From: Deltaproteobacteria bacterium
GTDB lineage: Bacteria; Desulfobacterota; Desulfobulbia; Desulfobulbales; Desulfobulbaceae
Reading direction: 5' to 3'
DNA length: 5,610 nucleotides
Assembly: GCA_024277485.1 (NCBI GenBank)
Contig: JAJRVA010000168.1
Location: forward strand, 1-5,610
The first letter of the stretch is position 1; the number at the start of each line of letters is the position of its first letter. Below, in pieces: positions 1 to 5,610 of this stretch. The notes under the pieces were generated by a model, which made no database searches, was not told the origin of the DNA, and saw only the letters and a list, made by a program, of their open reading frames with translations. A program made the translations under genes and the position numbers.

Positions 1-1270
1 ATTGACCGGCAGCACGATTGACCAGAACAGCGTCCCTGCTTCCACCAGCGCGATTGGTGGAGGAGGGCTGGCCAGCACGGAGAGCACGGTTTTCCTGACC
101 AACAGCGACATAACTTCCAATACTGCCCCTTCGGGGGGCGGCATCATGGCCGCGTCAAGCATGGTCACCCTCACTGACAGTCATGTGCAGTCGAATACGG
201 CTACGGAGAATGGAGGGGGGGTGATCGCTTTGTTTTCTTCAGGTAGCAGTACTCCATCGAAGATCTCCCTGACCAATTCCGGTGTTACCCTGAATACCGC
301 TCAATACGGTGGCGGGATTTTCAACGCTAAAAGCACTGTCACCTTGACCAACAGTACTTTGCAAAGTAATGGAGCTGATCAGTCTGGAGGCGGACTGATT
401 AGCTCAGGTTCACTCATTCTGCAAAACAGCACGGTATCCATGAACAGCGCCCCCCTGAAAGGTGGCGGGATGTATTGTACGAAGGGAAGCAGCGCCACCC
501 TGACAGACACGACTGTTTCCGGGAACTTTGCAGGAAAAGGAGCCGGCCTGTATAACAGTGAAACCACGGTTACGCTGACCAGCAGCGTGGTTTCAGGGAA
601 TTCTGCAACGTATGGATCCGGGGCCGGACTATATAATAATCTGAGCCAGGTTACCCTGGATCGGAGCACCGTATCTGAAAATCAAGCCTCAGGTCCGGGA
701 GGAGGAACGCAGAACATGAATTCATCTATCTTTCACCTGACCAACAGTACGATGTCCGGCAACAGCGCCCTCGGAGGTGGAGGTGCGCTTGCTAATTTCA
801 GCAACAGCACTGTTACATTGCTGAACAGCACTGTTTCCGGGAACAGTGTTAATGCGGGGGGATTTGGAGGAGGAATGTACAATCACTCCTCAGCAACCCT
901 CAAGCTGGCGAACACCATTGTGGCAAACAGTTTCGGCGGCACGGACTGTTTCGGAACGGTTCTTGACCAGTCCAGCAACTGGTTTAAAGATAACAGTTGC
1001 GGCAGGACCGGTGACGGAGACCCCGGGCTCGCCCCCCTGGCCGACAACGGCGGCCAGACAAAAACACACGCTTTGCTCGAGAACTCCGGTCCTGTTGATG
1101 CCGGTGATTATTCGATCTGCACATCCTCACCGGTGAACAGCGTGGATCAACGGGGATTCTCCCGATCCAAGGGATTGGTATGTGATATCGGTTCCTTTGA
1201 GCTGGAAAAGAAGACTCGATTTTTTGTCATTCCCGGGAAGAACGGCAGGAAAACGATTATCGGCCTATAG
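1..1270 (+). CDS. Right-handed beta-helix repeat protein with choice-of-anchor Q-like C-terminus (5' partial)
   Basis: The reading frame is open from the left edge (first full codon at 2-4) to TAG at 1268-1270, so only the C-terminal 422 residues are visible and the start and any signal peptide are outside. Residues about 15-310 are some eleven imperfect repeats of about 25-27 residues. Each has an LTNSxV-like strand, an SGNSA-like turn and a GGG(I/L/M) loop, the pattern of polymorphic-outer-membrane-protein and pectate-lyase-like beta-helices. Residues about 302-400 match what is known of choice-of-anchor Q domains: ANTIVAN, a GDPGLAPLADNGGQTKTHAL stretch, VDAGD, DQRGF and CDIGSFEL. The cysteines here (316, 333, 373, 394) look paired, consistent with an exported, oxidised protein. 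A 21-residue basic/hydrophobic tail ends the protein. Role is inferred as surface-exposed or secreted, perhaps adhesive; no enzymatic residues are recognised. It converges on the phosphofructokinase gene and is probably unrelated to it. Confidence 0.88.
   Translation, partial: LTGSTIDQNSVPASTSAIGGGGLASTESTVFLTNSDITSNTAPSGGGIMAASSMVTLTDSHVQSNTATENGGGVIALFSSGSSTPSKISLTNSGVTLNTAQYGGGIFNAKSTVTLTNSTLQSNGADQSGGGLISSGSLILQNSTVSMNSAPLKGGGMYCTKGSSATLTDTTVSGNFAGKGAGLYNSETTVTLTSSVVSGNSATYGSGAGLYNNLSQVTLDRSTVSENQASGPGGGTQNMNSSIFHLTNSTMSGNSALGGGGALANFSNSTVTLLNSTVSGNSVNAGGFGGGMYNHSSATLKLANTIVANSFGGTDCFGTVLDQSSNWFKDNSCGRTGDGDPGLAPLADNGGQTKTHALLENSGPVDAGDYSICTSSPVNSVDQRGFSRSKGLVCDIGSFELEKKTRFFVIPGKNGRKTIIGL
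95..930 (+). repeat. Degenerate in-frame tandem repeat coding for beta-helix rungs
   Basis: Within the beta-helix gene, the LTNS-like motif recurs at visible residues 32, 57, 90, 115, 140, 167, 192, 219, 246, 273 and 302. Spacings are mostly 25 or 27 residues (75 or 81 nt), with one of 33 and one of 29. At DNA level the copies share short identical pieces such as ctgaccaacag and aacagcactgt but are otherwise diverged. This is old protein-level repetition rather than a recent satellite expansion. The one long unit (spacing 33, around residues 71-90) carries a serine-rich insertion that would form a loop protruding from the helix. Confidence 0.8.
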
Positions 1271-1301
1271 GTGTCCGTCGGGTCATCATCCGATAAGACC
1301 T

Positions 1302-1331
1302 GCCGGCCTGTTCTTCAGGGGTTACGCCGGC
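1302..1331. terminator. Possible transcription terminator hairpin in the convergent gap
   Basis: GCCGGC at 1302-1307 pairs with GCCGGC at 1326-1331, and CTG at 1308-1310 pairs with CAG at 1316-1318 around a TTCTT loop. A 7-nt one-sided bulge (1319-1325) interrupts the stem. It lies between the stops of the two convergent genes, where a shared terminator is expected. No strong T tract follows on either strand, so a classical intrinsic terminator is not shown; it may only be a 3'-end structure. Confidence 0.3.
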
Positions 1332-2641
1332 TATGTTTCATGACCGGCGGAGGTCATGTCCTCGGGCTGGCCGGTGCAGGAGATCACGTCCTCCCACATC
1401 CTGCCGAGAGGATCGATTTTTTTTCTCTTGTACGCGGCCAGGGGGATCGGCACGTGGGTGAACTGGTTGTGGCTGTGGCCGATGAACATGTTGGTCCTGC
1501 CGGTCATGCCGGCATGCACCGCGTTATACCCCAGCAGGAGACAGAATGCCGAGTCGTAGGCATTGGCGGGCATGGAGCGGATTGTATAGCTCGGGTCAAT
1601 ATACTTGAGGGTGATATCGATATTTTCCCGGCGGAAGAAATCGCAGATGTTCTTTTTCAGGAAAAGTCCGATATCACCTAATTTCAGGTTGCCGGAAGCA
1701 TCAGTGCCCAGCTCTTTCCGATCTTCAAGCATCAGGTTCTGGCCTGCTCCTTCTCCAGCCACAATGACGGCATAGCCGCGCCGGGTTATCCTTTTTTTCA
1801 GGGCAGCCAGAAATCCCTCCAGGCTGAACTCGACTTCCGGCACCAGGCAGAAGTTGACCACGTTGTTGGCAAGAGATGCCGAGGCGGCAATAAAACCTGA
1901 TTCACGGCCCATGAGCTTCACCAGGCCGATTCCGTTCCTGGCCCCCATGGCCTCGACATAGGCGGTGTACGTTGAGGTGTTGGATGCCTCGACAGCCGTG
2001 ATATACCCGAAGGACATGTCAATATGGGAGATGTCGTTGTCAATGGTCTTGGGCACGCCGATAACGTTTATCTTCAAACCGCGCCGGGTTATCTCTTCGT
2101 GAATCGCGGTTGCGCCGCGCATGGTGCCGTCACCGCCAATGGCGTACAGGGTGGACAGGCGCATCTTTTCCAGGGTGTCCACCATCGATCCGACATCCTG
2201 CGGCCCGCGTGAAGAACCTAAAATGGTGCCGCCACGGTTATGGATTTCACGGACCACGCCCGGTGTCAGGGCAATGGGTTTGTGTCCATACCTGGGAGCC
2301 AGCCCTTCAAAGCCGTAGCGGAACCCCCATATTGTCCGCACCCCGTAATGGTGGTACAGGCTCATGACAATGGCCCGGATAACGTCGTTGATCCCCGGGC
2401 ACAGTCCGCCGCAGGTAACTATGCCGCAGCTGATCTGTCCCGGGTGATAGAAGATATTTTCCCTGGGACCGGCCATCTCAAAACTGGGTATCTCTCCGCA
2501 GACCTCGATATACGGTTTCAGGTCCTTGAGCTTGGATGTAAAGAGTATCTTGTCGTCATCCTTGATAAACAGGGAACGGTGCATGGGGTTCCGGATAGTG
2601 CATTCCCCTAATTTTTCAATATGCAGGTCTGCAACTTTCAT
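1331..2641 (-). CDS. pfkA: 6-phosphofructokinase, long ATP-type of the PfkA superfamily
   Basis: This enzyme phosphorylates fructose-6-phosphate to fructose-1,6-bisphosphate, the committing step of cytosolic glycolysis. The 436-residue protein has an N-terminal extension of about 70 residues before the catalytic core. The core shows GGLCPGIN (78-85), GGDGT (169-173), PKTIDND (197-203, with Asp201 as the expected catalytic base), MGRESGF (244-250), a GEGAG segment (296-300) and DPSYTIRSMP (349-358). The length, extension and PKTIDND resemble plant, trypanosome and spirochaete PFKs more than the short 320-residue E. coli PfkA. Gly172 in GGDGT points to ATP rather than pyrophosphate as donor, although Lys198 is the residue typical of pyrophosphate enzymes; this mix is known in ATP-using members of this group. 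The frame is open upstream to 2785, but ATG at 2641 is preferred: it overlaps the glgP stop as ATGA and is the start a family-length protein needs. No strong Shine-Dalgarno precedes it, so translation is probably coupled to glgP. Confidence 0.93.
   Translation of the reverse strand: MKVADLHIEKLGECTIRNPMHRSLFIKDDDKILFTSKLKDLKPYIEVCGEIPSFEMAGPRENIFYHPGQISCGIVTCGGLCPGINDVIRAIVMSLYHHYGVRTIWGFRYGFEGLAPRYGHKPIALTPGVVREIHNRGGTILGSSRGPQDVGSMVDTLEKMRLSTLYAIGGDGTMRGATAIHEEITRRGLKINVIGVPKTIDNDISHIDMSFGYITAVEASNTSTYTAYVEAMGARNGIGLVKLMGRESGFIAASASLANNVVNFCLVPEVEFSLEGFLAALKKRITRRGYAVIVAGEGAGQNLMLEDRKELGTDASGNLKLGDIGLFLKKNICDFFRRENIDITLKYIDPSYTIRSMPANAYDSAFCLLLGYNAVHAGMTGRTNMFIGHSHNQFTHVPIPLAAYKRKKIDPLGRMWEDVISCTGQPEDMTSAGHET
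1339..1358. repeat. Perfect 7-bp inverted repeat over the last codons of the PFK gene
   Basis: CATGACC (1339-1345) and GGTCATG (1352-1358) are exact reverse complements around a 6-nt spacer. They fall in the codons for the C-terminal MTSAGH residues, a few bases before the TAG. In RNA this makes a hairpin at the 3' end of the glgP-pfk message. No T tract follows on either strand, so it could stabilise the message end or be coincidental. Confidence 0.4.
2638..2641 (-). promoter_or_regulatory. ATGA stop/start overlap coupling glgP and the PFK gene
   Basis: On the minus strand, A2641-T2640-G2639 starts the PFK gene and T2640-G2639-A2638 ends glgP. Such 4-bp overlaps are a known signature of translational coupling by ribosome re-initiation. 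The 20 bases before the ATG contain no good Shine-Dalgarno, which fits that mode. Confidence 0.85.
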
Positions 2642-5151
2642 GTCAGTTTCTGAATTTCCACGTCTATGGGACGAACCTTCCAGATTCGGTCGCAGTATTC
2701 TTCTATGGAACGGTCTGAGGAAAAGTAGCCCATGCGGGCAGAGTTGATAATGGACATCGCGGCCCACCCGGCCGGATCTTTCCATGTTCTGTCAACATCC
2801 TTCTGGGCCTGTATATACGATTCATAATCTGCCAGGACAAAAAAATTGTCGCTGTACACAAGGTGATCGTACAGAGGCCTGAAGAGAGAGACATCTCCAT
2901 GGGAGAAATAGCCGTCCCGGATAAGGTTCAGCACCCTGTTCAGGCCCTCGTTGCTGGTGTAGATGGAGGAGGGCGTGTATCCGGTTGTTTGCAGCTCATA
3001 CAGCTTTTCAACGGTCAGGCCGAACAGGAAGAAATTTTCAGATCCCACTGCCTCGCGTATCTCGACATTTGCCCCGTCAAGGGTACCGATGGTCAGGGCG
3101 CCGTTCAAGGAGAATTTCATGTTACCGGTTCCGGAGGCCTCCTTGCCGGCCGTGGATATCTGCTCGGACAGGTCGGCGGCCGGGTAGATATGCTGGCCTG
3201 TTTTAACGTTAAAGTCAGGGATAAAGACGACTTTCAACCTGTCCCTGACATCCTGGTCCGAATTCACCACACCGGCAACAGAGGTTATCAGCTTGATGAT
3301 CAGTTTGGCCATGAAATACCCCGGCGCGGCCTTGCCTCCGAAAATAAAGGTCCGGGGAACCATGTCCATATCCGGATTATCCTTGATACGCTGATACAGT
3401 GCAATGATATGCAGGACATTGAGGTGCTGTCGTTTATATTCGTGAATACGCTTCACCTGGACATCAAACATGGATGAGGGATCAACGGTGATGCCGGTCT
3501 TGTCCCTGATATATGCGGCCAGGTTTTCCTTGTTCTGCTGCTTGACCTTCATCCATTCTTCCTGGAAGGTCGTGTCTTCGGCCAGGGATTCAAGATCGCT
3601 CAGTTTTTCCAGGTTGCAGGACCAGGCCCGGCCGATCCTGCTGTTGATCAGGCCGGTCAGGCCAGGGTTGCTCAGCATGATCCAGCGCCTGGGAGTGACA
3701 CCGTTGGTGATATTGTGAAACTTATCCGGTTCCATATCAAAAAAATCAGCGAACAGGCTGGATTTGACCAGGCGGGTATGCATGGCGGCGACCCCGTTGA
3801 CCGCGTGGCTGCCGATAACGGCAAGGTTTGCCATCCGCACGTAGCGGCTGCCGGTCTCGTCAATAATGGACATCCGGCTCAGCCTGGCATTATCACCCGG
3901 ATACCGGAGACGAACCATGTCAAGAAACCTCTTGTTGATTTCGTAGATGATCTCCAGATGACGGGGCAGTTCCTTTTCAAAAAGTACAACGGACCATTTC
4001 TCAAGGGCTTCGGGCAGGAGCGTATGGTTTGTATAGCTGAAGGTCCTGCGGGTGATATCCCAGGCCGTGTTCCATTCAAGCGCATGTTCGTCAACGAGCA
4101 GCCGCATCATTTCCGCAACCGCGATTGAGGGATGCGTGTCATTGAGCTGACCGGCCCACCTGTCCGGCAGGGTTTCTATGCTGTTGCCAAGTCTGAGGTG
4201 GAGACCCAGGACATCTTTCAAGGTGCAGGCCGTGAAAAAATACTGCTGCGACAGCCTGAGCTGTTTGCCCCGAAAGGCCTGGTCATTAGGATACAGCACC
4301 TTGGAGATGTTCTCAGCCGTAACCTTTGCCTCAACCGCACCGTAGTAATCCCCAACATTGAAGGCCTGAAAATCAAACGACTCCGGCGCCTCTGCCTTCC
4401 AGAGCCTGAGGAGGCCGATATTGTTGACATGGTAGCCGGGAACAGGTGTGTCATACGGCACTCCCCTGACCACGACACCGGGAATCCATCGTACCCGGAA
4501 GCGTCCGGCATCATCATGATAACGCTCTGTGTGGCCGCCGAAACCGACAGTTGCACTGTCCTCGGGCCGGGCTATCTCCCATGGGTTGCCGAACCTGAGC
4601 CATTTGTCGGTGATCTCCTCCTGCCAGCCACCGGTAATGACCTGGTCGAATATGCCGAATTCGTACCGGATACCGTATGCAATTGCCGGCCGCTTAAGCG
4701 TTGCCAGTGAATCAATAAAACAGGCGGCAAGCCTCCCAAGCCCGCCGTTACCGAGGCCCGGTTCTTCCTCCTGTTCAACAAGCATGTCGTAGTCAATATC
4801 AAGGTCTGCCAAGGCCTCGCGCACCGGCTCCTCAATGTTTATATTGAGAACATTATTTGCGAGATGCGGCCCGGTAAGATATTCAGCAGAGAGGTAAAAG
4901 GCGACCTTGACTTCCTGGTGAATATACGTGTTTATCGTGTTGACCCAGCGCTGGAGCAACCGGTCCCGGATAGTGTAGGCGAGCGCCATGTACAGGTCAT
5001 TGGTACTGGCATTTGCACGGTTGCGTCCCTGGACGTAAAACAGATTTTCCAGAAAGGCCTTCCTGATCGTGTCCTTGCCGGTACCTGTACGGATATCAGG
5101 ACAGGAGTCGGGAATGGTGATGAATCGGGGCGGGGCAGGTGTCTTTTTCAT
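2638..5151 (-). CDS. glgP: Glycogen/alpha-glucan phosphorylase (GT35 family, PLP-dependent)
   Basis: The enzyme cleaves alpha-1,4-glucan (glycogen, maltodextrin) with inorganic phosphate, releasing glucose-1-phosphate in the cytoplasm. The 837-residue product is close to the family's usual 800-850. Motifs in order are GNGGLGRLAACF (134-145), QLNDTHPS (335-342), YTNHTLLPEALEKW (373-386, His376), NGVTPRRW (483-490), KRIHEYKRQ (567-575, with Arg568 and Lys573 at the phosphate-site positions) and EASGTGNMKF (671-680). Lys679 is the PLP Schiff-base lysine. The spacing matches the rabbit muscle enzyme almost one for one, so all catalytic landmarks appear intact. ATG at 5151 is chosen because GGAG lies 5 nt upstream and the protein then begins at the normal family N-terminus. 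The frame stays open to an ATG at 5340, which would add 63 unfamiliar residues. It is followed by the PFK gene with a 4-bp overlap, implying a glycogen-mobilisation operon. Substrate preference (glycogen or maltodextrin) cannot be read from sequence. Confidence 0.96.
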   Translation of the reverse strand: MKKTPAPPRFITIPDSCPDIRTGTGKDTIRKAFLENLFYVQGRNRANASTNDLYMALAYTIRDRLLQRWVNTINTYIHQEVKVAFYLSAEYLTGPHLANNVLNINIEEPVREALADLDIDYDMLVEQEEEPGLGNGGLGRLAACFIDSLATLKRPAIAYGIRYEFGIFDQVITGGWQEEITDKWLRFGNPWEIARPEDSATVGFGGHTERYHDDAGRFRVRWIPGVVVRGVPYDTPVPGYHVNNIGLLRLWKAEAPESFDFQAFNVGDYYGAVEAKVTAENISKVLYPNDQAFRGKQLRLSQQYFFTACTLKDVLGLHLRLGNSIETLPDRWAGQLNDTHPSIAVAEMMRLLVDEHALEWNTAWDITRRTFSYTNHTLLPEALEKWSVVLFEKELPRHLEIIYEINKRFLDMVRLRYPGDNARLSRMSIIDETGSRYVRMANLAVIGSHAVNGVAAMHTRLVKSSLFADFFDMEPDKFHNITNGVTPRRWIMLSNPGLTGLINSRIGRAWSCNLEKLSDLESLAEDTTFQEEWMKVKQQNKENLAAYIRDKTGITVDPSSMFDVQVKRIHEYKRQHLNVLHIIALYQRIKDNPDMDMVPRTFIFGGKAAPGYFMAKLIIKLITSVAGVVNSDQDVRDRLKVVFIPDFNVKTGQHIYPAADLSEQISTAGKEASGTGNMKFSLNGALTIGTLDGANVEIREAVGSENFFLFGLTVEKLYELQTTGYTPSSIYTSNEGLNRVLNLIRDGYFSHGDVSLFRPLYDHLVYSDNFFVLADYESYIQAQKDVDRTWKDPAGWAAMSIINSARMGYFSSDRSIEEYCDRIWKVRPIDVEIQKLT

Positions 5152-5156
5152 GTTTA

Positions 5157-5160
5157 CTCC
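5157..5160 (-). promoter_or_regulatory. Ribosome binding site of glgP
   Basis: On the minus strand GGAG is followed by a 5-nt spacer (TAAAC) and the ATG at 5151. This decides the start in favour of the 837-residue form. At the alternative ATG at 5340 the GGAG touches the start codon with no spacer, a poor arrangement. Confidence 0.75.
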
Positions 5161-5345
5161 ATGAGACAGAAAAATTGCATTAAAGTCAGGCGGCCGTTTG
5201 CGGAGATGACTACTTTTACCCTGTAATGTCACGATGGTTGCGAAGGGACCTGAAATATATATTTTCCCGGACCGGCCATGCTTGTGCCACAGATGTCTGT
5301 ACCAGAGCCACGGGATGGTTCGTCCCTGGCCGAGCAGCATCTCCT

Positions 5346-5359
5346 TTGTCAGCTGACAA
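5346..5359. promoter_or_regulatory. Perfect 14-bp palindrome, candidate operator of the glgP-pfk promoter
   Basis: TTGTCAGCTGACAA is its own exact reverse complement. It begins 8 bp downstream of the minus-strand TATAAT box, covering the expected transcription start and the first transcribed bases, where a dimeric repressor would block initiation. The symmetry and position are seen directly; regulator and effector are unknown. A palindrome this long arises only rarely by chance, but one isolated copy is not proof. Confidence 0.45.
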
Positions 5360-5366
5360 CACTTCT

Positions 5367-5395
5367 ATTATATGCGTAATTTGTTTTTTTTCGAA
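5367..5395 (-). promoter_or_regulatory. Candidate sigma-70 promoter for glgP-pfk
   Basis: On the minus strand a perfect -10 box TATAAT lies at 5372-5367. A 17-bp spacer separates it from a weak -35 candidate TTCGAA at 5395-5390, which matches TTGACA at three of six positions. The spacer contains an A8 tract. Transcription would start near 5360, giving a leader of about 210 nt before the preferred glgP start. No better promoter is visible closer to glgP. Confidence 0.5.
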
Positions 5396-5472
5396 GTAAA
5401 TTCAGTCCATTCACGACGTTTCATGTCAGAATCAGCAAATCATCATACCGCGGCACTCAGTAGTATGTTTTT

Positions 5473-5502
5473 TTGCATTTGCACGTGTTTTTGTGCTATA
5501 TA
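5473..5502 (+). promoter_or_regulatory. Candidate promoter for the sulfotransferase gene
   Basis: TTGCAT (5473-5478) and TATATA (5497-5502) are separated by 18 bp. TG at 5494-5495 makes the latter an extended -10 element (TGC-TATATA). The start of transcription would fall near 5509, leaving a short leader of about 18 nt that still contains the ribosome binding site. Both boxes deviate from consensus and the region is AT-rich, so this is tentative. Confidence 0.35.
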
Positions 5503-5516
5503 TCAGAATATTTTTT

Positions 5517-5520
5517 GAGG
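5517..5520 (+). promoter_or_regulatory. Ribosome binding site of the sulfotransferase gene
   Basis: GAGG followed by a 6-nt spacer (AACTGT) precedes the ATG at 5527. This is a normal Shine-Dalgarno arrangement and supports that start codon. Confidence 0.7.
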
Positions 5521-5526
5521 AACTGT

Positions 5527-5610
5527 ATGGCAACAACAATATATTTTATTTCCGGGCTTCCCCGGTCCGGCTCGACCCTGCTTTCAGCCCTTTTGCGCCA
5601 GAATCCCAGG
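5527..5610 (+). CDS. PAPS-dependent sulfotransferase family protein (3' partial, first 28 residues)
   Basis: Only the N-terminus is present; the gene runs off the right edge. The 28 codons form a short beta-strand (TIYFISG) followed by the glycine/serine loop GLPRSGSTLLSALLRQNPR. This is the typical 5'-phosphosulfate-binding loop of sulfotransferases, a P-loop-like motif that binds the PAPS donor, with the Arg-Ser-Gly-Ser-Thr residues contacting the phosphate. Members transfer sulfate to carbohydrates, lipids or proteins; the acceptor cannot be guessed from this piece. The ATG is supported by GAGG 6 nt upstream and by the beta-strand starting directly after it, as usual in the family. A P-loop kinase is a less likely alternative. 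The gene is divergent from glgP. Confidence 0.82.
   Translation, partial: MATTIYFISGLPRSGSTLLSALLRQNPR

Larger units (their letters stand above)
5152..5526. other. Divergent intergenic region between glgP and the sulfotransferase gene
   Basis: These 375 bp separate two divergently transcribed genes. The half next to glgP (5152-5340) is GC-moderate, contains no stop in the glgP frame and would be a leader of about 190 nt; it holds a 12-bp AT palindrome at 5253-5264 and a short inverted repeat at 5289-5300. The half next to the sulfotransferase (5341-5526) is AT-rich with poly-T runs and carries the promoter candidates for both directions. I see no tRNA, riboswitch consensus or mobile-element end in it. 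Confidence 0.7.

Noticed and set aside
95..930. Tandem repeats considered as a CRISPR array or satellite
   Set aside because: The repeats are in frame, diverged at DNA level and conserved as protein motifs. They encode beta-helix rungs.
1271..1681. 136-codon plus-strand open frame beginning directly after the beta-helix gene
   Set aside because: It lies almost wholly antisense to the PFK gene, starts with GTG without a ribosome binding site and shows no family resemblance. It is a shadow of the real gene.
2642..2785. 48-codon upstream extension of the PFK frame
   Set aside because: It runs inside the conserved glgP 3' end in another frame. The ATGA overlap at 2641 gives a family-length protein, so the extension is incidental.
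2863..3477. 204-codon plus-strand open frame
   Set aside because: Fully antisense to well-conserved glgP coding sequence. Long antisense frames are common in GC-biased genes, and the translation shows no recognisable domain.
4132..4710. 192-codon plus-strand open frame
   Set aside because: Also antisense to glgP, with no recognisable domain or start signal.
5253..5277. Resemblance between the AT-rich/CCGG stretch here and the start of the sulfotransferase gene (5541-5575), as if duplicated
   Set aside because: Only short pieces match (an AT run and CCGG-type words), out of register and with no matching protein frame. Best explained by base composition.
5381..5390. Poly-T run after the 14-bp palindrome, considered as a plus-strand intrinsic terminator
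   Set aside because: The T run begins more than 20 bp from the palindrome and no plus-strand gene ends there. A promoter/operator reading fits better.

Overview
The window fits an ordinary chromosomal region of a Gram-negative bacterium with moderately high GC. I would guess a Desulfobacterota-like lineage. That rests on the overall look of the proteins: a secreted beta-helix protein with a choice-of-anchor Q-type end, a long eukaryote/spirochaete-type phosphofructokinase and a glgP-type phosphorylase. No rRNA or marker gene is present to confirm it.

Layout. Positions 1-1270 (+) hold the 3' part of a gene for a large, repeat-rich, surface or secreted right-handed beta-helix protein whose 5' end lies outside the window. 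A 60-bp convergent gap with a GC-rich inverted repeat follows. On the minus strand, a two-gene unit is transcribed towards it: glgP (5151-2638, glycogen/alpha-glucan phosphorylase, 837 aa), then a 6-phosphofructokinase gene (2641-1331, 436 aa). The two are joined by a 4-bp ATGA stop/start overlap. Upstream of glgP is a 375-bp divergent intergenic region. It carries a plausible minus-strand promoter with a perfect TATAAT box, a perfect 14-bp palindrome at the expected transcription start, a roughly 190-nt leader, and a plus-strand promoter candidate. The window ends in the first 28 codons of a divergent sulfotransferase gene (5527-5610).

How the genes work together. GlgP phosphorolyses stored alpha-1,4-glucan to glucose-1-phosphate. 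After phosphoglucomutase and isomerase steps encoded elsewhere, PFK commits the resulting fructose-6-phosphate to glycolysis. The overlap suggests the two enzymes are made together as a glycogen-mobilisation unit. The beta-helix gene and the sulfotransferase are on the opposite strand and have no evident functional tie to it.

I see no mobile element, CRISPR array, RNA gene or clear novel system. The points most worth checking are the palindromic operator candidate, the leader/start choice of glgP, the phosphoryl-donor residues of the PFK, and the short C-terminal tail of the beta-helix protein.
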